From assembly GCA_921293015.1 (NCBI GenBank), contig OV121090.1, forward strand, positions 4,774,001 through 4,838,000: a stretch of 64,000 nt of DNA, in the 5' to 3' direction. The DNA is from Phorcus lineatus. Lineage: Eukaryota > Mollusca > Gastropoda > Trochida > Trochidae. The position numbers were made by a program, and so were the translations under genes. This document shows positions 1 through 10,800 of the stretch, piece by piece; position 1 is the stretch's first letter; every line of letters begins with the position of its first letter. The notes under the pieces are model-generated. The model searched no databases and was not told the origin of the DNA. It saw only the letters and a program-made list of their open reading frames with translations.

Positions 1-1635
1 TGGTAGTTTAATCGAAGAACCTTTCGAACTAGCAGATTACAAGAAGGAGAGTTAGAATTATGACACTTTCTTCAGTTTAATTCTTCATCGATTATATACA
101 GATGCCATTCCATGTGAAACATATTAAACATTTCTTGATGTTTGTTAAATTTAGCCTTCACGAGGCAAATCGTTTTGACATTTGGGATGTTTTGAAACAA
201 CCTCAAATCGGTAGTCATTATGATGTTATCTACATTTTGGTTAAAAACAAGTTGTGACATGGTTTGTCACCAAACAAGAGAATTTCGAAAGTTGAAAATG
301 TGGATATAATGAACTAAATTATTCTGCCTTTGGTCTTTCTGGTATTAAAACTGTTCGTGCTTGGTTTGCTTTTTAATTTCAGTGACTTCAGGAACTCTTT
401 TATGAAACATGTCATTTTTGAATCATTTACGATGCCAGAAAACGGAAGCTAGGAATTATAATTTTGAAAATAGGTCTGAAAAACTATGAAGTTAACGCAA
501 TAAAGGTTCTTTAACTACAAGAAGGTGAAAGACTAAAATCATTGTATCTACACCAATAAGTTTTAACGTGTGTATGTTTTTGTTTGTTAAGAAAACATTC
601 AAAAAGGACTTTTATTTGCTTCTCAACCAACCATGTCTAGCAATGGTTGTACTACATGATCTCACACCTCTGTGCCCAACTGTCACTAATGCCCAGAATA
701 ATACTACTTTATTTAAAACGATTTGCCTACTCATCTCGCGAAATGCGAACGCGAAACGTGAAACTCGAAAATGAAGGTATAACTACCAAAGAAATTATCT
801 TTTATGAAAATAGAATCCCCGATTGCATTTTGGATTTAACCAATTTCTTGCAAAGTAAGCTTCACTTTACATGACTCTTCAAAAAATGAGTGGAATCAAC
901 TGTTGAATTCAATTTCAAATCAGTAAACACAGAAAGATTGAATTTAATGTTATTAGCAACGCGAGAGCCACGTAAAATAAGAGGATAGAAAATTTGCATA
1001 CACTGACAGCAAAACAAGAGCCAGAGTTAAACGATCATGTGAACCGAACTTGAAAAGAGATAGTATCGATGTGATTCTTCAAATACGCGGTTTATCTGTC
1101 GATTTCCCTTATTTCATCAATAATATGTTGCATATATGGAATTTCTTGTCATTTTCTATATAGTATATTGCAGACTTTTAATGACAATAGTTTTACGGAA
1201 CTCACCAGATAATCGGTCGTTTAGATGAATCAGATTAGAAGATTCGAAATTGAATCTTTATCTGGTCGTTAAACACGGAAATGTCAAATGCAATATAAGC
1301 TCTCCTTTCTTCCAGGATATCTGTTGTTTTCCGTGTTCGATCAGCAGCAAGAATAAAGATATCGGACGGTGACCTCATCAAGCGACTGGTCGTCATTGTG
1401 TTTGTATTCGCCGCTTATCTCACGGCTAGGACAGTAGCTGGCTTACCTAGGGTCGTGCAAGGTAGGCTACCATTGGTGTACGCTTCCCTAAACCAATCGT
1501 CTTTTAACACCCTAGGGATTCAACGGTTATAGAGTTCCTTGAACTTTTTGACGTACTGCGCTAAAAACTGAATCGGCAGTCATGCTGAAACAGAATAATT
1601 ACTTGGTCGAACTATGTGCAATGATATTCTTCTTA
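1..1635. other. No recognisable feature
   Basis: AT-rich sequence with only short chance reading frames (62-75 codons). It could be intron of the GPR158-like gene, since upstream exons must lie 5' of 4732, but no exon matching the earlier transmembrane helices was found here. Confidence 0.4.
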
Positions 1636-1637
1636 TA

Positions 1638-2259
1638 CAGCTGCATATCAAAAGTTTGTTCACTTTCTACTGTATCTTAGTGCAAATATCATGTAATTTG
1701 AGTTTGGTTTGAATGTCAATAAAACAACTTCAGCAGAACTGACACAGGATCTCCAATTGTCAATGTGTAAACTAGCCATTTTTAATTAATTAATTGTGGG
1801 ATTGTCTCGTCTCTCCAAAAAAAATTCGAATTTTGGCATGATTAAATGGACAGAAGGAGTCACATTTTCGAAATTACGATTTCCCAAAATTTCGATTAAA
1901 ATGTTCCATTTCGACTCTCGGAGAAAAAATTCAGCAAACTCTTAATGCAAATGAACAAATGTGACTTGTGTTTAAAGGTGTTACTTACCTTTTAAGGAGT
2001 TTGAAGATTAAATATGAAAATTACTGTTTCCGAAATTTTGACCCCTGGTCACTTCAGTGACTTGCCAAAACCTATTACGGTTAACTGTTTGGTATGGCAT
2101 ACGATTGCGTAAAGGTGCAATGGATCTTCTCTTCTGTATTGAAAATTTAAAATTATCCATTTCCATTTCGCAATGCTACGATGCCTCAAAGACATGCCAA
2201 ATTATATGATATTTGCACTACGATTTGCAGATATGTGAACAAATTTTGGTCTGCAGCTG
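1638..2259 (+). mobile_element. MITE copy A, ~62-bp terminal inverted repeats, TA target site
   Basis: The element begins cagctgcatatcaaaagttt at 1638 and ends with the inverted counterpart ...ggtctgcagctg at 2259, flanked on both sides by TA (1636-1637 and 2260-2261). The inverted ends stay alignable for about 62 bp and share the inner block agtgcaaatatcat. The 622-bp body has no transposase-like coding sequence. A second copy lies at 62880-63471 in the opposite orientation, shown by body matches such as acttcagcagaactgacac near 1728 against its reverse complement near 63375. TA target sites and short TIRs suggest mobilisation by a Tc1/mariner-like transposase (inference). I do not recognise a named family. 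Confidence 0.85.
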
Positions 2260-2261
2260 TA

Positions 2262-2689
2262 GACATTCTCTCACAGAGATAGCTAATTCATAAAATATGA
2301 TAGTTAGCATACACTTTATGTCTAAGCTACCTTTCTGGTAGAGAAAGTTACAAAGATACTAGGGTTGCAATGGTCTTTCAATTAGCTTAACGACTGAACC
2401 AGCAGTGATGCACAAACAGCGTTGCAAGGTGAGATTGTTAGTCCTTTGTACTGAATCAAAGCACACTACAAGGGTTAAGAGGGTAGTACTGTTTGACATT
2501 TTCAAGATTTATCAAGCATTACGAGGGGTGACAGGTGAATCAGTTTTTGATCTTCTGAGAGACCTCTATTCTAGGGGGAAATTTTTCCCACTAAAAGTGA
2601 CAGCTCAAGGAGCTAATCCTCGGACTTTTTTTGAAGATTAGGAATTATGTTTGCAAAACATTGTTTCTGTTGGTCATTTATATTGCACT
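2262..2689. other. No recognisable feature; one 78-codon open frame
   Basis: A reading frame at 2405-2641 (+) contains a plausible-looking stretch GESVFDLLRDLYSRGKFFP but I cannot assign it to any family and there are no clear splice sites around it that would put it in the receptor gene. Treated as unproven. Confidence 0.3.
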
Positions 2690-2862
2690 CAAAAATGAAA
2701 GTCGAATGGCAAATTAATTTGATTTTCGTCATTCAGATATAAGCAAAATATGAAAGACGAACAGCAAAATAATTTGCTATTCGCCATTCAGTTATCATCA
2801 AATATGAAAGACGAAAAGCAAAAAAATTTGAATGACGAATGACGAACAGCGAATAACAGTCT
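2690..2862. repeat. Degenerate ~55-bp tandem repeat, about three units
   Basis: Three successive units carry the phrase aaaatatgaaagacgaacag or a close variant (near 2694, 2746 and 2801), each followed by a Gaa/Caaat-rich run and then a variant of cattcagatat. The third unit is truncated. The units have diverged by several substitutions and indels. No coding potential is evident. Confidence 0.55.
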
Positions 2863-3199
2863 AAATTCTGGTCGCCGTTGCACATGTGATATTCAACATT
2901 TAGACCCTCATGCCATACCACTACGACTATAGTCCGGTGTTTCGCCACGATCTGATGAATTTGAGGGTTTGCAGTAGCATATTAATCAGTTCGTAGAGAA
3001 TTTAATCTATTCGCATTTTTTTTAGTTGTCCATTTTCGCAATTCATGACCTGTTGGAAATATGTGGCAACAGTTTTGAATTTTTTAATATTTGATCAACG
3101 AACTCCCGATTGAAAAAGGTCTTACTTAATTCGGAATAAATTCGAAATGGTAACATCTTACCTGACTCGAAATTGATCTTAAGACTTTCGTGGATATTC

Positions 3200-3790
3200 T
3201 TCTTTCACTTACGGTTTCGTGATCATGAAATCGTGGTTCGACCGCGAATCAGCAACGAATGTCTTACGAATCCTACAATTAAACCTGATAGCAGTTGAAG
3301 ATGGAACGATATTCGACTTCCCGAAAATGTACGAATTAGCTAGGAGTCTTTCACGGCAGGTCGATTGGTGTGCAATAAATTCAAACTAAAGGTTAGTCCG
3401 TCGGTGAAAAGGGTATGGTTATTTCGGTCATTATCTTCCATTAAAGATATATTTCAGAGAACGATTGTGTCAACACGAACTCGAAGAATCAACAAACTGA
3501 GAAGAAAACGTGCGAATAAACCGAATAAACACATATTTATGCCAGCCGTACTCGGATCGTACTAGCGTTTGGCGTCGGAAATTTGCAAAATGTCACGAAT
3601 CCTTACGAATGCTCAATTCGTCCACTCGTGGCTATTCGTGGGATTCGCGGTCGTGTGTGGTGGTATATAAGGTCGGTTAGTGGGTCAAGAAATTGCTCAG
3701 TGACGCTTCAAACAAGTCCAGGCTGGATGTTATGGAGTGCCCGATCGTGTTATCACGGCATCAGCCAGGTCGTTTTTGATCTTTAAGAAG
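3200..3790. other. GC-richer block with TATA-like motif, unassigned
   Basis: This block is visibly richer in G, C and CpG than its surroundings and repeats short words such as acgaat/attcgt. It carries tatataagg at 3664-3672, which could be a TATA box, with two overlapping short open frames (3365-3565 and 3583-3786). It could be an old LTR or other retroelement remnant, or an ancient element promoter, but I found neither defined termini nor a coding domain. Confidence 0.3.
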
Positions 3791-4731
3791 ATTTGTTGTC
3801 AACCTGTGCTAAGCCTATTAACCGAAATGAATTGCACTTTTATCACTTTTTTCACCATAGATTATTTTTAACATGTTTTTCTATATGATAATTCTTATAA
3901 GGATTCTTTAGTTTGCTCCTGTTGATGGTTGAAATGAATTATGTAAAAGATTTCTGATGTTTTTTGAGAGTGACATTCTGGTGCATTGGATATCATCGAT
4001 GTGTATTATGAATTTTTGATAACATTTTGATAATTATTTAACCCGATGAAACCCATAGCAGTGTAAAATCATATAATAACAACCATTTCCTTTCATGTCA
4101 GATATCCATTGAACTGATGATGCTAGTGTGTTTCTTATTAACGGTTATGTTCAAGTGACAGGCTCACTGAACAAAAATTCAGTGTGATCAGTGTATTAAT
4201 TCACCTCGAAATAAATTTCTCCTTTTTGAGTAGCCTCCGTGGAAATGATTAGTTTAATAGGCAGATACGACAAAGGAAAGGATTCTAAGGAGATTCACGG
4301 AAGAGAGACCAAAATATTGTGACAAGGAAAATTACAAATTGATATTGAAGTCAATTATGTTCTTTCTTGAAATGGAAACATAATAAAATTAGAGTAACAA
4401 AAACAACCCAACCATTGAGATTAATTTCCGTTCTAAATTACACATGCTAAGAGTCCTCCGTTTCAAAAGGACTCTTCTAGTTACATCAGATTACTACTTT
4501 CGTCTGAGATTTATCAGTGATTCCATTATCATTTAGCGTAATAACTCATCATTATTTGTAAATTGACATCGCTTGGTCTTCCTTTGCGTCATGATGTCAA
4601 AGACTGTTATGGATATGTTTGATCCCCTGATGAAGACTTTGGGCCATTTCTTTGAGTCAAACATAATTTTCTTTACGCAAATTGTTCATGATTGGTTTGG
4701 TATCAAATCATCACAATTCTGTGTTTTCTAG
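3791..4731. other. Probable intron upstream of the first recognised receptor exon
   Basis: AT-rich sequence without a recognisable exon or repeat; it ends in the pyrimidine-rich acceptor used by the exon at 4732. No other gene evidence is seen. Confidence 0.45.
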
Positions 4732-4800
4732 GTAAGGATGTAAGCGGCCTGAAGGCTTATCAGTGCTCGTCAGATTGGTGGGATCACTCCGCCGTAATAG
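4732..4800 (+). CDS. GPR158-like receptor exon: last extracellular loop with C...DWWD
   Basis: The exon lies between a pyrimidine-rich acceptor ending in ctag at 4728-4731 and a gtacgg donor at 4801. It is entered with two bases completing a codon, encodes KDVSGLKAYQCSSDWWDHSA then VI, and leaves one base over (phase 1). GPR158 family members have a similar LK..MC..DRWDY segment just before ELLFLLWG; the conserved cysteine probably belongs to the class C extracellular disulfide. At 69 bp it is a very short exon with no internal stop, and its support comes mainly from the exact frame join with the next exon. Confidence 0.82.
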
Positions 4801-7800
4801 GTACGGACTACTTTTTTTAATGATTCTGATTATGGTACAATCGTCAGAGTTCGTGATAATGCTTTTGATTGGTGCTGCGATGTCCTCGTTATGCCCCCTG
4901 GATCATGTGGCGCTTTTCCCGCAAGTGTGAATGGCAACTTTAAGTATCCTGAAGTAATCTAACGAGTGAATTTTAATAGTGTTCGCAAAAATCATAATTT
5001 AAAATGACACCGAGAGTGGGCACAGAAGGTGAAGTTCCCGCAATTTCATTTGAGATATTTCCAATTGATTTTTACCTTATTTCAAATTGAACAAAACCGC
5101 AAATCATTTGCCTTTCACGTTTCGGGTTTCAAAACAATGAGTCATATTATTTTCCAGTAACGATGTAAATATCAAACATGTTTATTCTATTTCATGATTA
5201 TTTCTATTAATCCACATATTTGTTTTGAAATGAAAAAGATAAATGTTCGACAACTGTTTCTATCTCTAAAAAATGGATGTGTTGTTCTTCTAGTATTTTA
5301 GAAAAATATATGCTGACTCATTTTATTCATCTTTCAGCTGAATTACTCTTCCTGCTATGGGGTGTGCGCCTGTGTATTGTGGTCAGAAAAGCACCGTCAG
5401 AATTCAACGAAAGCCGATTCATAAGTTGGGCTATATACAACGAATTCCTGCTTTCATTATTTCTCAACGTATCCATGTAAGATATTAATAATAAGTTCAT
5501 TAATAACTCCCTTTAACCACGAACCTCTGGTTTCCGTAGATATACAAGATGAGTAATATATTTGACAAACTTCTTCTGACAAAGCTTGTTTATTCAGGAC
5601 AGTGACAGGACCTGCAGAGTTCATACAGAGCACATGGCATTGGGCAGGACGTGATGAGAGTTATTCCCCTTGATGATTTTGGTTGATACTATGTTAGAAG
5701 CAACTTATGGTGTATGATTTATTGGATAAAAATTTCCCCTTAAAATCCAAAATAACAGCCTGATTAGAATCGTCAACAAATGACCCTCAAGCTTTGAGAT
5801 TATAATTAATCGTAAGCCACGTGCATTAATCTGGTTTCTGTTATCTCCATCAAAGTTACAGCCTCGCTCTAACAGCAAAAGTCGCATTAAGGTCAGATGA
5901 CGTTGAGCAGTGGAGCACTTAGTGTACAAAGTTAACACATTCCCCACACGACTACATTCCGATTTAGATGAAATGATTTTGCAGCATGGTTAAACTTTAT
6001 AAATACTTTAAACCACGTATATATTTTATAGATATTTTACTCGAGACAGATGACTTGGTTTTTGTTTGTCTTTCTCTACCTTTATGGTCAGGCCTCCTTC
6101 GAAAGAATATCAATTATCGACAGTCAAAACAAGTATCCACGAAAAAGCCTATTTCTAACTTATATGACGGTGGGATGAATATGTTTTATGCTTCTCTCGA
6201 GAATGGTACGGTTTGCTTTAAATTGTTTGTACAATTGCAACCCCTCGTCATCGGCTCGGGAGACACTGCTAACAAATATTGTACATTAGATCGTATTACC
6301 CTCGAGAGAAACATACAGCTCATAAGCACCTCCTGTAACTCACCGAACTTAATCGCATGCACCCTCTTACAGTTAATGCAACTCTTTGAGATTTTAATTT
6401 GTACATGTTGCTATGAATGTGGCCAATATTGTGCAAACGAATTTCAGAAAGAAAATCGTCAGAACTGACAGCTTCTCCTTTCATGTTTGACAGTTTATAA
6501 TCGGTTCGAATTGCAATCCAGAGTGTGAGATGTTCATCTCAAACTGAATGAAGTGTGTTATTTTGGCCATAATACCCATATTCTTGATAGGCTCAAAGAC
6601 ACTCTTTAGAAAAGATGTTGCAATTTAATTCCGAAGAACCAACTGCATTAACGTAGGCTTTTTAATTCAACAAAGAGCAAGCATCAACGCTGTTCCCTTC
6701 AATTGCCAGTGCTCACTGTCAGAGTTTCTGTTTAAACCAATTAAAGGCACTGTAGCGCTTTTGACATTCCTAGTTCTTCAAATTTTCCCCAATGAATATT
6801 AGTTTATGTAAAAGGTTTTATCTTTAGAGGGTCAAATATCTTATAACTCAAAAAGGTTATACGAAATCATCATGTATCGAACTGTTTATCTCCATTTTAG
6901 TGTGAGATTAACGGTTTGGAGATGGATTGGCGTAACTTTATTAAACCTCGTACCTTTGTTTACGAAAACAACAAAAACATTGTAACATATATCCACCGGT
7001 TTGGAATCTCTTTGATATGATAGGATATGTTAGTTGCCGTTTAAAAACGTAATTCTGAAATTTTGCGTCAACGAATTAGAATTTAAGAACGTATATTTAA
7101 TTCTAATGATTTCCATATTCTATTAATTGTAAGCCTGAACATAAGACATGCTGTCCTCAATCATTTCAAACAGCGTTTCAGCAACCCAAATGTGCTACTA
7201 ACAGGAAAGTGGCATATTCTTACAATTCATTAGCTTGTCAAGAGAATTAATTATCTACAATTATCATGCGGTTTCTTTGGTTAAGATTCTGTTAAAATTG
7301 GATAGTTGTTTCGCCCCAACATACATTCTTAAGAACAAATAAAAGATCCATCATTAACACATTTGGAAACCTATTACACGACTCCTTATAAGATATCATG
7401 TAATGATGTTAGATTTTCAGGACGGACATTTTGAAAGTGAGAAAAGGAAGGGTATATTAATAGCTAAAATATTATTGTGGAATTTACTTGACAACCGATA
7501 TTATTAAACATTTTATTCAATAAACATAAATTCACTACACATTTAAGAAATATGTACGTTTGACATTTGAGAAATATGTACGTTTGAAAGAGTACTTAAG
7601 TTTGTTTTTCGTTTTGTTTCAGGATATTTTTGAAAAACCCATTTCCCACCAACCCTGATCTCTTATATTTAGTGTTATTTATTCACACTCAACTGACGAC
7701 TACCGTCACGCTAGCCTTCCTGTTTGGTAGTAAGGTGAGTCAAAATTTTCATATAAAAATATCTTTTCGAATGTCTTATAAATTCGAAGCAAATGAGGCA

Positions 7801-10800
7801 AATTTGATATCGTATACAACTCGACATTCGTATGATGTGACAGAGGATGTCATAAGTGGTTTGTAAATTGATGAAACTAGTATAATCTATTGTCATGTCG
7901 TTTTTGTTCCACCTTTACTCTCCAAACTTTCATAGTGACTTAGTTTTATATTTATAATTTTTTCATTTAATTTTGATTCTAAAAAACTTATTGTATCACG
8001 TAACGAGCATGGTGTTTCATTGTTCTCCAAGATTTCCTAAGTGAGTTTTGTTGAACATAATCACTTATAACGTTTATGATATATTTCTATTTTCCATTCC
8101 AGTGCTATGTAGTTATGAAATCTAGTGGCAAAGAGCAACAAACTCAACAACAGTCAACAATGCTGAGCAGGGGCTCTAAGTATACCCTTGGTCCGAAGCC
8201 CCCTACAGCAATGAGTACTAATGCCTCCTCGAACGGGTATGGCGACCGCGTCGACGAGGCCGAGTGTGAAAGCTTTCTGGAGCGAGATATACAGGTAGTT
8301 GTCTTCGATAAGGACTTAAAGGTACTTTGATTCTGTAGGCATACCGTTCATCAAACTGTGTATCGATGTTCTGTGAGCTTTAAGTGGCAGCATATATACG
8401 TATACGTGGCAGCCTGTGACTCAACGCGTTGTGCTGTGTATATGTATAAGCATACACATTTATAGTACTTACGTATACTGTAAATAATTAACTGACAGTA
8501 TAAGTTATTTCGTGCCTTTTATTGTTCTCGGGCAAACGTGTAATTGATATTCAATCTTTATCTGGTATCGTGTGTACATTGTTGTACGTCTTCTGATAAA
8601 GAGAACGCTTTGGAATCACAAAGAGATGTCCAATTTGGCCTTCATAGCGTCACAAAGTCTCAAGTCAAGGAACATGTATGGCAGCGTCACAAAGTCACAA
8701 GTTTAGGAACATGTATGACATAGTGTCTCAAAGTCACAAGTTTAGTAACATGTATGGCATAGCGGCACAAACTCTCAAGTTTAGGAACATGTATGACATA
8801 GCGTCACAAAGTCACACGTCTAGCAACAGGTATGACATAGTGTCACAAAGTCACACGTCTAGGAACATGTATGACATAGTGTCACAAAGTCACACGTCTA
8901 GGAACATGTACGTCATAGCGTCACAAAGTCTCAAGTTTGGGAACTTGTATGACGCAGCATCACAAAGTCTCAAGTTCAGGAACATGTATGACATAGCGTC
9001 ACAAAGTCACACGTCTAGGAACATGTATGACATAGTGTCACAAAGTCACACGTCTAGCAACATGTATGACATAGTGTCAAAAAGTCACACGTGTAAGAAC
9101 ATGTATGACACAGCGTCACAAAGTCTCAAGTTTGGGAACTTGTATGACGCAGCATCACAAAGTCTCAAGTTCAGGAACTTGTATGACATAGCGTCAAAAA
9201 GTCAAAAGTTTAGGAACATGTTTGACAGCTTTTAAGGTTTAATCCTACAACAAAATTCTTAAGATACGTTCACAGTTTTAACTCATATTTGTAATTAAGT
9301 GATCATACTTTTTAAATATTGTTTTACAATTTTTTATGGTATAAATATATATATATTTCTGACAGTTTTAAAAAAGATTAATTTATCCCTTTACAAATAA
9401 GTTATTAAAACACGCATGTAGGTTCCGTCTGTATTCACACCCTCCCTGTTGTTGGAGTATTATAGATACGCTTCGTTCGTCTGTACCACTATTACACGTA
9501 CACGCTGGCTGAGTTCATTACACTGTTGTCAAAAGACAGATGAACCATCTTTGCGCAATCGCAGCATATAATGAAGTTAGGCTTTATAGTTGCTTAATAC
9601 AACTACCTCACGGTTTAACCTTACATTAGCTTAGACGGTTGTAAACTGCATTTTGGTACTTGTAGAAGCATAAATCCAACAAACGTATTAAACATAAAAA
9701 AAATTGATTAATTTTTTACCCGTTTATAAACCGCGATGTTGTCCCGTTGTGATTTTTATTTGCATAGCACTACAAATAAATCTGGCTCTTTTGAGCTCTT
9801 CTTTTTACGTGATTTAATTAAAATCAGATTTCCTTTCATATTTTACTCTTAACATAGAGAGTACGAATGCAATACAGATATCACAATACACATAGCACAA
9901 CTTTCAAATAACTTTTCATGAACGGAATTTTCTGTCTTTGATATATCTAATTCATTATTCTTCGTGGGTGTTAAACCTTACTAAGACGGGACCAGCATTT
10001 CAACAATATGTTTACTGACTTAAAAGGGTCCATTTTTAACGAATTTCGTTATGTTGTGTTGTATCTAGGTCATTGATAGATATGCTATACTTTTAGATAA
10101 TGTGCTGAATGGAAACAAATATGCATATTGCTAAGTATGAATTAAACTTAAGGGAAATACTACACTATTTCGCTTCATTGGTAATGACTGCTGTAGGGAA
10201 TCTGATGATTAGAATGACTCCCAATGATATCGCATTAACCTTTCGTGATAGAACTTTGACCAAATTATATATCGACAGATGGATTACGTCTGATAAGTTT
10301 GGTGATAAGTTGATTATACGTTATTTCAATACTTGCCTTAAGGGTATAGTCTAGGCACAAGTTAATGAGCATGTCCAAAAAGACGTCATCCATAATGACG
10401 AGAAATTAACGTCATCGATAATAATCAACTCCAAATGAACAATGTATTCCATATTATACTTTTCCTTGTCATCCTTAAACCGTCCGATGACCCCTAAATT
10501 TTATTTCATTTTTGAATTCAGCACATTGAAAAGTACTTATGTACCAAAAATGAGAACATTCTTGAAACATTTGTTTCTTGGTAGACTATACCCTTAAGTG
10601 AAACTTTTCCTCACTCGGCGTATTGTAAAGACAAGTCAAGACTCTTATTCTTATAAAGGCAATCTGCCCACATAAAAGGATATGATAAACATGTAATAAG
10701 TACATAAAATACATAATAAGTATCTGATATGATATTATAACATTTTGATCTTGATATAATGCATTAGAATTGGTACAATTTTGATACACATAGGACTTTC

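Noticed and set aside
2405..2641. Possible receptor exon or gene with GESVFDLLRDLYSRGKFFP
   Set aside because: No matching class C GPCR segment and no splice sites that would join it in phase with the exon at 4732.
8643..9226. CRISPR-like regular repeat array
   Set aside because: Units abut directly with no unique spacers, and the DNA is animal nuclear; it is a minisatellite.
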